The notes under the pieces are model-generated. The model was not told the origin of the DNA, ran no database searches, and saw nothing but the letters and a program-made list of their open reading frames with translations. Both the position numbers and the translations under genes were made by a program. Below, piece after piece: positions 15,905-25,520 of a stretch of 64,000 nucleotides of DNA (positions are counted from its first letter, which is position 1; each line of letters opens with the position of its first letter). Origin of the DNA: an uncultured Draconibacterium sp. (GTDB lineage: Bacteria > Bacteroidota > Bacteroidia > Bacteroidales > Prolixibacteraceae); assembly GCF_963676815.1 (NCBI RefSeq), contig NZ_OY781365.1, positions 1,708,501-1,772,500 on the forward strand. Direction: 5' to 3'.

Positions 15905-16112
15905 CTCCGCTGGCGCGGATTGCATCGGGACCACTCCGCTGGCGCGGATTTGCAATCCGTGCCCTGGTCGATAAGACCAGAAATGTATTTTTTAATGATA
16001 TAACCCCGAAGTAACTCATCGAGAATGTAAAATAGATTACTGACGGTAATTGTAATAAAATAGTATTGCTTGCAGCAATGGCACGGATTGCAAATCCGCG
16101 CCAGCAGCGGAG
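15905..16112. repeat. REP-like palindrome pair (inverted) inside a cassette
   Basis: Copies of CTCCGCTGGCGCGGATT occur at 15905 and 15934, the second extended by TGCAATCCGTGCC. An inverted copy (GGCACGGATTGCAAATCCGC and on) lies at 16080-16112. Between them is the perfect hairpin CTGGTC-GATAA-GACCAG (15964-15980). The arrangement resembles REP doublets mobilised by RAYT transposases. No transposase is encoded here. Confidence 0.7.
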
Positions 16113-16143
16113 AAAGTCAAAAAACAAAATAAAATTGCGGATA

Positions 16144-16338
16144 ATGATAGATTTTTGGAACTCCATAATCGGTTTAGCAATGATAATTGCAGGAGTATTG
16201 GTTTTCATGTGGTTGACAAATAAGCGAATTCATGGAGACAAAGGTGGTTATGGTAACCATACTCAAATATATACGAGTGCGATTGGGATTATAATTGTAG
16301 GACTATTTTTACTAATCAGAGAATTAATAAAGCTTTAA
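16144..16338 (+). CDS. small two-helix membrane protein (cassette gene)
   Basis: A 64-residue protein with two membrane segments (about residues 4-24 and 44-62) joined by a short polar loop (TNKRIHGDKGGYGNHTQIYT). I take the ATG at 16144; a longer frame would read through the REP-like repeat. No family is recognised. It is AT-rich and lies 53 bp before the R'' core of attC3. Confidence 0.6.
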   Translation: MIDFWNSIIGLAMIIAGVLVFMWLTNKRIHGDKGGYGNHTQIYTSAIGIIIVGLFLLIRELIKL

Positions 16339-16391
16339 ATTGTGTTCTGAATTCTAAATTGACTCAATGATATTAAAGAAAAAGCACGAAC

Positions 16392-16536
16392 GCACAACAA
16401 AGTACATATTGCAGGGCGGGGTTTGGTGGTACGCCAACTGCGCCCCGAAGCTTCGGGGCTCGCATCGCAGTTCCGTGTCCTTCGGACAGGAACGCTCTCC
16501 GAAATCCGCCCCGACAACATGTACCAACCGTTAGGC
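16392..16536 (+). other. attC site 3
   Basis: R' core GTTAGGC (16530-16536) and R''-like core GCACAAC (16392-16398). L arms GTACAT and ATGTAC are complementary, and GGGCGG pairs with CCGCCC. The internal hairpin GTTCCGTGTCC..GGACAGGAAC and the flank CTCCGAAATCCGC are shared with site 2, as expected for one related attC family (145 bp). Confidence 0.8.
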
Positions 16537-16553
16537 ACAATTTTAAAATAAAC

Positions 16554-16913
16554 ATGGAGAATAATATACTATCAATAAACTTGGATGATGTTGAAGGAAC
16601 GTTTTACTATACTCTATCCGAATACGGAATATTTAATGTAGAACAATTCACGGAATTAATGGATTATGTTTTTAATCTAAACACAACTATAGATGATGCG
16701 TCCAGACTAAAACAGGCTGTATTACTTTGGGAAATAGGTTTCTTATGGGAACAACGAAAGGCTAATCACTATGATGCCAATGACGTATTCAATATCACCA
16801 ATATTAGCGATGACCAAATGAGACAAACTTCAAAAATCTTCTATTATGCATGTAATTGGTTTACATATGGTAAGGAATTGGAGAAAGAATATTTGAGATT
16901 TGGGAAATGGTAA
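16554..16913 (+). CDS. hypothetical protein (cassette gene)
   Basis: A 119-residue, acidic, probably soluble protein, mostly helical by pattern (EQFTELMDYVFNLN, RLKQAVLLWEIGFLWEQRKA). It starts 17 bp after the R' core of attC3 and ends 9 bp before the R'' core of attC4, so it fills a cassette on its own. Its small size, acidity and Trp/Tyr-rich C-terminus would fit an immunity-type protein, but I cannot name a family. Confidence 0.7.
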   Translation: MENNILSINLDDVEGTFYYTLSEYGIFNVEQFTELMDYVFNLNTTIDDASRLKQAVLLWEIGFLWEQRKANHYDANDVFNITNISDDQMRQTSKIFYYACNWFTYGKELEKEYLRFGKW

Positions 16914-16922
16914 AAAAACAGT

Positions 16923-17010
16923 GCCTAACAATTTGTAATATGGCAGGCGGGAGTTTTAGCGGTCTGACAAGTCAGACCTCGTACCCACTTTCCTGCGGGT
17001 CTGACACGAT
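16923..17010 (+). other. attC site 4, apparently truncated
   Basis: R'' core GCCTAAC (16923-16929) is followed by TTGTAA and GGCAGGCGGGAG, but no matching right arm or GTTRRRY core follows before the ppsR-like gene. The inner hairpin GGTCTGAC..GTCAGACC is present. The site seems to have lost its right half at the junction with chromosomal sequence. Confidence 0.6.
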
Positions 17011-17013
17011 TTC

Positions 17014-17886
17014 TTACTGACTTGTTTCTTCCGGCCCCTGATAGGGTGATTCCAGTTTCCGCCCGCGGTACGAAAACCGTTTCGACATGTAAGTCAGAAT
17101 TTCATTAGCCGTGCTTTCAATGGGTTTGTTCGATACATTGATAACGGTAAATCCACCACGATCAAAAACAAACATGGCTTTCCTTATTTCCTCGCGCACT
17201 GCCCGCTGATCGACATACGATTCGCTTCGGTGATTTTCCCAACTGGCTATTCTTTTTTGCCGGTGTGCTATTAACTGTGTAGCGCCAATATGCAAACCAA
17301 AAACACGGTTCGTATCTACCTGAAACAACTCATCGGGCGGCGGAACACCCGGCACCAGCGGCACATTTGCCACTTTCCATCCGTACATGGCCAGGTAAAC
17401 ACTAAGCGGCGTTTTTCCGGCACGCGAAACACCGGTTAAAATAATTTCGGCATTTCGCAAACGCTCGGGACTCATTCCATCGTCGTGCGATAAAGTAAAT
17501 TCAATCGAATCAATCCGGTCGAAATACTGATGATTTATTTCGCGGTATAAACCCGGGTGCACCAGCGGCTCAACATCAAGTGTTTCATCGAGGTAATTGG
17601 CCAGTTGCCCCATCAAATCAACTACCCGCACCTTAAACTCTTTTCCCAGTTCGTTTATTTTATGGCGCAATTCAGGATTCACCATCGTATGAGCAATCAA
17701 TCCGTTATCGGCTTTGGCTTTCATTATCACATCAAAAACCTCGTCTTCGCTTGTTACCCGCCCGATAATCTCAACCGGAATTTTATTTTCAGGATATTGT
17801 ATTAATAAGGCCTGTACCAGGTTGTTGCCCGCAATACCGCGGCCACCCGATACCACATAAATGGGTGCTGGTGATTTTTTGCTCAT
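17014..17886 (-). CDS. pyruvate, phosphate dikinase regulatory protein (DUF299/PPSR family kinase-pyrophosphorylase)
   Basis: A 290-residue cytoplasmic protein of the DUF299 family. Family members phosphorylate with ADP and dephosphorylate by phosphorolysis the active-site region of PPDK or PEP synthase. The P-loop is visible as TGVSRAGKTPLS, and the downstream VPGVPPPDELFQVD and RIFGLHI-like (VFGLHIGATQL) segments are typical. Length is slightly above the usual 270 residues because of a C-terminal extension. The stop codon touches the truncated attC4, so the cassette cluster was joined right behind this gene. Confidence 0.9.
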   Translation of the reverse strand: MSKKSPAPIYVVSGGRGIAGNNLVQALLIQYPENKIPVEIIGRVTSEDEVFDVIMKAKADNGLIAHTMVNPELRHKINELGKEFKVRVVDLMGQLANYLDETLDVEPLVHPGLYREINHQYFDRIDSIEFTLSHDDGMSPERLRNAEIILTGVSRAGKTPLSVYLAMYGWKVANVPLVPGVPPPDELFQVDTNRVFGLHIGATQLIAHRQKRIASWENHRSESYVDQRAVREEIRKAMFVFDRGGFTVINVSNKPIESTANEILTYMSKRFSYRGRKLESPYQGPEETSQ

Positions 17887-17980
17887 AATTTCTGCAGTGC
17901 TGTTTCAATGTAAAACACCAAGGCTGTAGAATTAGTTTATCAGACTGAAAGAATTATCGAAAAACACGTTGCCGCTTCAA

Positions 17981-20368
17981 TTATTCCGGATTCAGCTGCA
18001 TTTTAAAACGGGCATTATTTGTCACAAATTCTTTTCCAAACCTGTCGGGATGATAGGCATTGTTCAAATACATTTCAGTTTGATCGAGATAGAAATCACT
18101 GGCCGGTATTCCACTTGTTCCGGTAGGAATAACCGTCTCTGATTCGTCCCAGTTTTGTGTGCTGTAAATGTGGCGGTGCGATGCCCCGTGATTGGTTTTA
18201 TAAAGATTGGTAAACGAATAGGAATAAGGACACACGGTATGGTAACTTCCGGGCATTTCGAACGGGCCACGATTCAGTTTTAAAACCTTGTTTAATACAT
18301 CAACCACCCCCAGCGGATGTGCAATGGTAAACGAGTGTATTTTCCCCCAATGCCAGTCGTCGAGATTCGGTCCTAAAGTGGCTGTAAGTTCATCAACTGT
18401 TTCGCTAAACGACTGCCCAATAATATCATCAAAACTCTCGGTTTTTTCGGTCATCACATTATCCGTCCACTGCGAATTACCATCTGCCAAAAGATTAATC
18501 ATCAGGTTTTCGAGCAACATTTTTTGCCCCAGCATTCCTTTAAATAATTCCGGCGACAGTTCATCTTTCACCAGGTTTTCCATCGATTTCCGATAAAGTA
18601 TTTCAAATATGGCTGCCGCCTGACTTTCGCGGGTAAGATTATAATCCCAGCTTTTAAGTTGATCAAAAGCAGCCTGTTCTGTGGCGCTGAAATTGGTTTG
18701 ATTTTGTAATGACTGAATATAAACGGGTGTCATTTTTTCCGCTGTTTTCGATTTCCAGTCGCTATGCATTGCCTTAAAATCGTCGATTCCCAGTTTTTCT
18801 TTTTCCTCCAGCATTTCCCGTATCCGATCAATGCGGCTTGGCGTGGCAAACCAGTGACTGATGTAGTGCGGATAACCGGCCGGCACAGTTTTGTTGTTGG
18901 CCGACGACACATAACCTCTTTCCGGATTAAACTCGTAGGGCAGCTCCTCAAACGGGACCAAACCCTGCCAGTCGTATTTACTGCTGTCGCCCGGATAAAC
19001 CTGAATACCCGAACCTTCGCGAATAGGCAATCCGGCACTGCACTGTAGCCCAATGTTTCCTTTTACATCGGCATAAACCACATTTTGGCTCACCGATTTA
19101 AATGTACTTACCGCATTTCGAAAATCGCTCCAGTTATCGGCACGGTTCAACATGAAAACGGTGCGAATTTCATTGCTCATCTCGTTACCCAGCCAACGAA
19201 TCGACAGTGGCGTTTCTTTTTCCTTTTTAAAACGATTTACAATTGGTCCGCGATGCGTAAATTTCAATACCTCTTCAAACTCCTCGCCTTCTTTGGTTTT
19301 AATGGTTTCTTCGTGAATATCTAAATCGCGCCAGGCACCATCAAACCAGTATTTTGTTGAATCTTCGTTAAGTTTCTCGGCATAAAAATCGAGGTCGTCT
19401 ACCATCACATTGGTCATTCCCCAGGCAATGCTGTCGTTGTGGCCGCAAATTACAAATGGCTGCCCCGGAACCACAACACCGCTTACATTTATTTTCCCCT
19501 CAACCACCTGGTGCATCTGATACCAGATTCCCGGAGCAAACAAGCCCAGGTGCATGTCGTTAGCCAAAAGCGGCATTCCTGTTTCGCTTTTTTTGCCAGC
19601 AACCGCCCAGTTGTTACTTCCGTTAAAAATTTCGGCTCCCAACTCTTTCAAATTTTCTGTTGCCGATAAAAGTGTTTCGGTACCTTCCAGTTTTACCGAA
19701 CCAAATTCGGGATAAATGGCCGTTTTATGGTTTTGCAAATCGGGAATCAATTCGGCAATTTTTTCGTCCGCTACTTCGGCACGCAACTGGTGCAGAAAAT
19801 ATTCGGTTCCCCAGCCCATTGATAAGTCCCACGACATGTAGCCAATTAAATTTATAGAATGCACCGGCTCCCACCATTCAGGTTGGTAACCTAAAACCTT
19901 AAACTCGGGAGCTAAGGGAAATTTCGCAATATATTGATTTACTCCATCAGAAAAAGCTTCGAGAGCAGCTACAACCTCGGGATCAGATTTCTCAAGTATT
20001 TTCTGTGACTTTTCCTGAATGCGTAAAGCCCGCATCATCAAATCAGTTTCCACCTGGTCTTTTCCCAATATTTCTGCTAATCGTCCTTGTGTTACCCGCC
20101 TTAAAAGATCCATTTGCCAAAGTCGGTCTTGCGCCATGGCAAAACCAATTGCCCGATAAAGATCATCCTCGTTTTCGGCATAAACATGTGGAATAGCATG
20201 CTCGTCGCGAATTATTTCAACCTCCGATTTCAAGCCGTGTAAAACAAAATCTTTGTTGTAATCGGGTACCGCAGCCGTTTTTATAAATTGAAGAAAAACA
20301 ATACCTGAAATTGCCACAATAACAATAAAGAATAGTAAACCAAGTAAAATCCATTTTGTAGTTTTCAT
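17981..20368 (-). CDS. penicillin acylase family Ntn-hydrolase
   Basis: A 795-residue exported or membrane-anchored protein with a hydrophobic N-terminus (residues 5-27). After the A-chain region (EVEIIRDEHAIPHVYAEN) comes the autoprocessing site NGSNNWAV. Ser251 there would become the N-terminal nucleophile of the B chain. The family hydrolyses amide bonds of beta-lactams, acyl-homoserine lactones or related N-acyl compounds, and the natural substrate here cannot be named. Length and domain order are normal. It stands alone, 94 bp from the upstream-strand ppsR-like gene. Confidence 0.93.
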   Translation of the reverse strand: MKTTKWILLGLLFFIVIVAISGIVFLQFIKTAAVPDYNKDFVLHGLKSEVEIIRDEHAIPHVYAENEDDLYRAIGFAMAQDRLWQMDLLRRVTQGRLAEILGKDQVETDLMMRALRIQEKSQKILEKSDPEVVAALEAFSDGVNQYIAKFPLAPEFKVLGYQPEWWEPVHSINLIGYMSWDLSMGWGTEYFLHQLRAEVADEKIAELIPDLQNHKTAIYPEFGSVKLEGTETLLSATENLKELGAEIFNGSNNWAVAGKKSETGMPLLANDMHLGLFAPGIWYQMHQVVEGKINVSGVVVPGQPFVICGHNDSIAWGMTNVMVDDLDFYAEKLNEDSTKYWFDGAWRDLDIHEETIKTKEGEEFEEVLKFTHRGPIVNRFKKEKETPLSIRWLGNEMSNEIRTVFMLNRADNWSDFRNAVSTFKSVSQNVVYADVKGNIGLQCSAGLPIREGSGIQVYPGDSSKYDWQGLVPFEELPYEFNPERGYVSSANNKTVPAGYPHYISHWFATPSRIDRIREMLEEKEKLGIDDFKAMHSDWKSKTAEKMTPVYIQSLQNQTNFSATEQAAFDQLKSWDYNLTRESQAAAIFEILYRKSMENLVKDELSPELFKGMLGQKMLLENLMINLLADGNSQWTDNVMTEKTESFDDIIGQSFSETVDELTATLGPNLDDWHWGKIHSFTIAHPLGVVDVLNKVLKLNRGPFEMPGSYHTVCPYSYSFTNLYKTNHGASHRHIYSTQNWDESETVIPTGTSGIPASDFYLDQTEMYLNNAYHPDRFGKEFVTNNARFKMQLNPE

Positions 20369-20515
20369 CGTTAAGCGATCTGTTTTTGATTTTTATATCG
20401 AGCGAAATATATTTAACTGATTTTTAGGAACGTCTGAAAAAAGAAAAGGTTTTAACACCTGAAACTTTAATTATTTCTATATTTAGAACTATAAAATTAA
20501 GTTAATTAAGCTATT

Positions 20516-20959
20516 ATGAAAAAACTAATCATTCTTTTTTTCCTTGGAATTTATGCAATGGCAGGTATGGCACAAGATGCTGATAAGATTGTTGGCGTAT
20601 GGTGGAACGATGAAAAGACAACCAAAATTGAGGTTGAAAAACAAGATGGTAAATACATTGGAACCATTGTTTACATGATTCCGGAGAAATACGAAAACGG
20701 AGCTCCTCCGAAAGATGATGAGAACCCTGATCCGGCATTGCGCGACCGCTCGGTTGTGGGCATTCAAATTCTGAATGGTTTTGAATATGATGCAAAAAAA
20801 GAAGAATGGAAAGATGGTACTATTTACGACCCAAAATCGGGTAAAACCTACGATTGCTACAGCTGGATGGAAGGTGACGATGTGCTAAAACTGAAAGGTT
20901 TTGTTGCCGGAATACGAATGCTGGGACGTAGCTCGGAGTGGTATAGAACAACACTTTAG
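20516..20959 (+). CDS. DUF2147 domain exported protein
   Basis: A 147-residue protein with a cleavable signal peptide (cleavage near GMA-QD). It is a single DUF2147 domain, recognised by IVGVWWNDEKTTKIEVEKQDG near the start, the conserved VVGIQILNGF, and the ending GFVAGIRMLGRSSEWYR. DUF2147 proteins are small secreted beta-rich proteins of unknown biochemical role. It is monocistronic, and a large palindromic element follows. Confidence 0.88.
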   Translation: MKKLIILFFLGIYAMAGMAQDADKIVGVWWNDEKTTKIEVEKQDGKYIGTIVYMIPEKYENGAPPKDDENPDPALRDRSVVGIQILNGFEYDAKKEEWKDGTIYDPKSGKTYDCYSWMEGDDVLKLKGFVAGIRMLGRSSEWYRTTL

Positions 20960-21000
20960 TATTGATACAGAAAATTTGTGCAATAAAGTAATTTGAGAAA

Positions 21001-21147
21001 AAGATTGCTTCATTTCACTGCGTTGCATTCGCAATGACATTCGTTATAAGAGTAAGAGGGAGCTTGGGCGGTAAACCGCCCAAGCTCCCTCTTTTTCATA
21101 CCAAGGTTGTCATTGCGAAGCCTTTATGAAAGGCTGATGCAATCTCT
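21001..21147. repeat. nested palindromic element with 19-bp perfect hairpin
   Basis: The core is a perfect 19-bp stem with a 2-nt loop (21054-21093, arms AAGAGGGAGCTTGGGCGGT and its complement) followed by T's. It is flanked by inverted copies of a GATTGC...GCAATGACA unit (21003-21039 and 21109-21145). The element lies between the convergent DUF2147 and radical SAM genes, so the core can terminate both. The flanks look like a dispersed intergenic repeat. Confidence 0.75.
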
Positions 21148-21152
21148 ACATT

Positions 21153-21932
21153 TTAACCCGAAACCTGCACATCAAAACCTGCTTCGCGTACACGCCCGGC
21201 GATCATATTCAGATCTTCAAGCGGAACTTTTTCAAGTGTCTCAATTGGCGTATCGCGGGCAATCGTATAAATCATTACCTGCAAAGGTTTTATTTGTTTC
21301 AGCAAGTCAATCCAGGCTGAGACCTCCTCTTCAGTTGTATTATCAATGGTTTTGCCTTTGTAGCTCCCGCGCACAAACATAGTTTGAATAATTACCTTCC
21401 CGTTAAAAGCAATCAACTGTTCGATGGTATTGGCAAGGTTAAAATTCCCTTTTGGACAATCCAATAATTTTACGGTTTCCTCGAAAGCCGAATCCAGTTT
21501 CTGGATGTTATCTTTAATTTTCAGCAAAGCCTCAAACACCGATTTACGGTGAATCATGGTTGCATTTGAAAGCACTGCAATGCGGGCTCCTGGCGTGATT
21601 TCGTCGCGCAAGGCAATGGTGTCGTCAATAATGCCGGCAAACTCGGGATGCAAAGTTGGTTCGCCATTTCCGGCAAAGGTAATTACATCGGGCAGTTCGT
21701 TGGCTGCTACCATTTCGTGCAATTTCACTTCCAACCGCATTTTTACATCGGCCCGCGATGGGAACGAAACTTTTTCTTTGTACTCGCCCGGCGTAAAACC
21801 ACACTCGCAGTAAATACAATCGAACGAACAAACTTTGGCTTCGGTAGGCAGCAAATTTATACCCAGCGAAACACCCAAACGGCGGCTTTTTACCGGCCCG
21901 AATATTATTTTATCGAATAGAAATGTTGCCAT
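21153..21932 (-). CDS. radical SAM protein
   Basis: A 259-residue cytoplasmic radical SAM enzyme. The cluster-binding motif is in CSFDCIYCECGF, preceded by GPVKSRRLGVSLGINLLPTE. The SAM-contact segment ITFAGNGEPTLHPEF is conserved. This type of stand-alone radical SAM protein is widespread in Bacteroidota and archaea, but its reaction is not known to me. No partner gene is adjacent. The family is firm and the substrate unknown. Confidence 0.88.
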   Translation of the reverse strand: MATFLFDKIIFGPVKSRRLGVSLGINLLPTEAKVCSFDCIYCECGFTPGEYKEKVSFPSRADVKMRLEVKLHEMVAANELPDVITFAGNGEPTLHPEFAGIIDDTIALRDEITPGARIAVLSNATMIHRKSVFEALLKIKDNIQKLDSAFEETVKLLDCPKGNFNLANTIEQLIAFNGKVIIQTMFVRGSYKGKTIDNTTEEEVSAWIDLLKQIKPLQVMIYTIARDTPIETLEKVPLEDLNMIAGRVREAGFDVQVSG

Positions 21933-22028
21933 AGAATAGATCTTTACAGTTATAAAATCACTGAAAAGGTTTGATTTTTAAAGGAAAGTCAGGTATGACC
22001 TGCACGAATAAATCCCGATTCTTACCAA

Positions 22029-22931
22029 TTACTGAATCTCAAAGGTTGTTTCGCCAATTTCATTTCCATCGGCAAACAGGTTAATGGTATATGTTCCCGA
22101 CATCATCTCGGGCTCGTTGGTATTGTCCCAGAAAATAGCGACCGGTAAATCCTGTCCTTCGTAAACTACCTCGCGCATGGCCGAATATTGAATTTTCAAA
22201 TCTTCAAACTGAAAAACATCGTTCTCCGATTTTACCATCAACAATTGGTCGGGGCGCATAATTCGTGCATAAATTTGCTTTGGGCCACGCTTGGCAGTTG
22301 CATTCTGCCCCAATACAAAATAGATACGCACTTTGGCCGTACGGCGGGCAAATTTTGTTTCCTTACTGCGGCTATTCAAAGGCTCGGCTACTAATTGGCG
22401 CGTTTCGAGCATGGCTGCACGTTTCAGGTTTTGTTGCAGGCGTTCTTTTTCCTGGTTCAACTGTTGGTTGTGTTGCTCAACCTCTTTGTATTGTTCCTTC
22501 ACCTCACGGTTCTCGGCCATCAGCTCTTCGTTCCGGCGGTTCAGCGAATCAATTTGCACCACAAAATCGCGCATAATACCACGCAAAGTGGTTACCTGTT
22601 TCTGGTAATCCGATATTTTCGAGAAGCTTACTTTTTTGGTTTGCTCCACTTCAATAAGCAAGTCTTTAACTTTATTTTGCGCCACAAACAACTGCTCGCT
22701 AATCGTATCGTTTTCGGTTTTTAACGAATCGTAACTGGCAGCAATTTCGGTTAACTGATATTGAATGGAGTCTTTTTCAGCCGTGATTTCGTTCATTATC
22801 ACTTTATGATCGCGTCGTTGCAAAAAGAACAACACCAACACAACTGCCAACACCACAGCAAGAACAATAACAATTATATTGTTTCTCTTGTCTTTCCAAT
22901 CTTTTTGCATCGCATCAATCTGGCTACTCAT
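22029..22931 (-). CDS. single-pass membrane protein with long coiled coil
   Basis: A 300-residue protein with a short cytoplasmic N-terminus, one membrane helix (about residues 19-39) and a coiled coil of about 140 residues (SLKTENDTISEQLFVAQNKV through NQEKERLQQNLKRAA). A beta-rich C-terminal domain (about 195-300) follows, ending in TYTINLFADGNEIGETTFEIQ. I know this architecture as a conserved Bacteroidota hypothetical sometimes labelled chromosome-segregation-like because of the coil, which is weak evidence. It is probably an envelope structural or sensing protein. Confidence 0.75.
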   Translation of the reverse strand: MSSQIDAMQKDWKDKRNNIIVIVLAVVLAVVLVLFFLQRRDHKVIMNEITAEKDSIQYQLTEIAASYDSLKTENDTISEQLFVAQNKVKDLLIEVEQTKKVSFSKISDYQKQVTTLRGIMRDFVVQIDSLNRRNEELMAENREVKEQYKEVEQHNQQLNQEKERLQQNLKRAAMLETRQLVAEPLNSRSKETKFARRTAKVRIYFVLGQNATAKRGPKQIYARIMRPDQLLMVKSENDVFQFEDLKIQYSAMREVVYEGQDLPVAIFWDNTNEPEMMSGTYTINLFADGNEIGETTFEIQ

Positions 22932-23123
22932 AAACTTTAAATTTTTTGTCCTGCCATTATTAAACGAAACAAAAATAATAATCTTTTATGCGGTGGCAAG
23001 TCAGCTTAAAATTTATTCAAACAATTAGCGGATATATACGTTTAATTTATTTATATTGATTCTAAATAAGACATAAAATATTAATTAAAATCACTCTCGC
23101 AAAAAGAGATAAAACAGAAAACA

Positions 23124-25456
23124 ATGAATAAATCCATACTACTTTTATGCCTCATATTTACTTCTTTTTCATTGAAAAGTTTAGCCCAGAACGAACACTA
23201 CGATGCGGTAATTATAGGTCATGTTGTTTCTGAAGGCCAGCATATTCCATTCGTAAATATTTATCTTGAAGATTCCAACTACGGAACCACAACGATGTTA
23301 CCGGACACTACATGATGGTTGACCTTCCCATTGGTGAGTTTACTATTGTTGCTAAAATGATCGGTTATAAGGAAAGCAAAAAACAAGTGGTTTTAAAGGC
23401 CGGCGAAACAGTTGAGATTAAGTTCGATCTGGAAGAAGACGTCATTCACATGGACGAAGTGGTGATTACAGGGACAAAAACATTTAAACGACAAACTGAA
23501 AGTGCTGTAATTGTGAATGTGCTGGATGCCAAAACGATTGAAAAGGTAGCTGCACAAACCATTTCCGAATCGTTGAGTTTTCAACCCGGACTACGCATGG
23601 AAACCGACTGCCAAACCTGTAATTACACCCAATTACGGATGAACGGTTTAGGCGGTGCATATAGCCAGATTTTAATTAACGGTCGCTCTGTTTTTAGTCC
23701 GCTTACCGGACTTTACGGTCTGGAGCAACTCCCCACCGAAATGGTTGAACGTATTGAAGTGGTTCGCGGCGGAGCTTCTGCGCTTTACGGATCGAGTGCC
23801 ATTGGCGGAACCGTAAATATAATCACCAAGTTGCCACAACGAAATTCGTATGAAGTTACTTCCAATAATTCTATTATCGGCAGCGATGCTCTGGATTATA
23901 ATGTGAGTGCAACTTTAACTGCCTTATCGCAGAAACGTAACGCCGGAATGTCGATGTATGCTTTTCACCGCCAGCGCGACGCATTTGATGCCAACGACGA
24001 TAATTTCTCGGAGTTACCGGAAATAAAAAATAACTCCTTTGGTATTAATTCCTTCTTTCAAATCGATGAAGATCAAAAAATTGAAGCCAATTTTTCAAGC
24101 ACTTACGAGTACCGTTATGGTGGCGAAATGGTTGACGGGCCGGCATACCTGGCCAAACAATCGGAAGAACGGACACACAATGTATTAATGGGAGGAATTG
24201 ATTACACCTACAATCCAACAATGCGAACCAGTTTTGTCCTTTATTCTGCCGGACAGTACACACAACGCGATCATTTTACCGGCATTGCTCCTGATGGAGG
24301 ACAGGAATTACAGGATTACAACAACGCGCCTCCTTACGGCGATTCTAAAAACTCGACCTACCAGGTTGGAGCACAGTTAAACCACGCCATTAACGATTTT
24401 GCAGGTGCCGGAACCAACATACTTACTGTTGGCACCGAGTTTATTTACGACGATGTTTTTGATGAAATTACAGCTTACGATTATTTAATCGATCAGCAAA
24501 CCAAAAACTTTGGGGCGTTTGTTCAAAGCGACTGGTCAATTACCCAAAAAACAACTTTGCTGGCAGGAGTGCGTGCCGACAAACATAATTTTGTTGACAA
24601 ACTGGTTTTGAATCCGCGGGTTTCGCTGCTTTTGAAGCCTGATTCGTATACACAATTACGCTTCTCGTGGTCAACCGGATTTCGTGCACCTCAGGCTTTT
24701 GATGCCGACATGCACATTGCTTTTGCAGGCGGAGGAATTCAAACCATCGAGCTTGCCGATAATCTGGAAGAAGAGCGTTCGCAGAGTTTAAGTGCGTCGT
24801 TAAACTGGGATAAACCCACCGAAAAACACATCGTTGGATTTACATTGGAAGGCTTTTACACCCAGCTAAAAGATGCGTTTGTTTTGGAAGAAGTGGGAAC
24901 TGATGACGCCGGAAATTCATTGATGGAAAAACGAAACGGAGGAAAAAGCCAGGTGTACGGAGCTACTTTTGAAGCACGCGCCAATTTCGACCGCAAACTA
25001 CAGATTGAGGCTGGATTTACTGTGCAACGTAGTGAGTACGACAACGCTGTAAGTTGGTCGGAAGAATTACCGGGCGAGAAAAAGTATTTACGCACACCGG
25101 AAACTTACGGTTACTATACACTTACATGGACTCCTACAAACCGGTTTAGCGCTTCGCTGTCAGGGGTATATACCGGAACAATGCTGGTACCTCATTACGG
25201 TTTGGCCGGCGATGCGGGAACAATCGATCAGGACGTTCTCTTTGACTCGCCATCGTTTATGGAAACCAACGTAAAAGTTGGCTACACTTTCGAACTAAAA
25301 AGAATTGATTCATCGATTGAAATATTTGGCGGTGTAAGTAACCTGTTCGATAATTATCAGGATGATTTCGACAAAGGAAAGAACCGCGACAGTGGTTATG
25401 TTTACGGCCCGGCAAAACCTCGCTCAGTATTTTTTGGGATTAAATTGTTTAACTAA
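23124..25456 (+). pseudogene. TonB-dependent receptor, interrupted by a one-base frameshift
   Basis: Two frames, 23124-23315 (signal peptide and start of a carboxypeptidase-regulatory-like domain) and 23312-25456 (rest), make one receptor of about 777 residues. At 23289-23296 the sequence ACAACGATG lacks one base. Restoring it gives the expected G-T-T-T-D-V-T-G-H-Y-M-M. The plug is at about residues 110-225 with a CxxC (DCQTCNYTQLRMNGLGGAYS), and the rest is a 22-strand-type beta barrel ending in a Phe-containing terminus (FGIKLFN). It is paralogous to the convergent receptor downstream. It may be a sequencing artefact or a true inactivated copy. The substrate is unknown; a metal complex is possible. 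Confidence 0.85.
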
Positions 25457-25463
25457 AATGCAT

Positions 25464-25501
25464 AAAAAAAGCTGCCCAACACATTCGCCGGGCAGCTTTA
25501 A
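25464..25501. terminator. bidirectional terminator between convergent receptors
   Basis: Arms AAAGCTGCCC and GGGCAGCTTT, perfect 10-bp stem, A-run before and TTTA after, shared by the two converging genes. Confidence 0.85.
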
Positions 25502-25520
25502 AAGCATATATATTAAAAGT

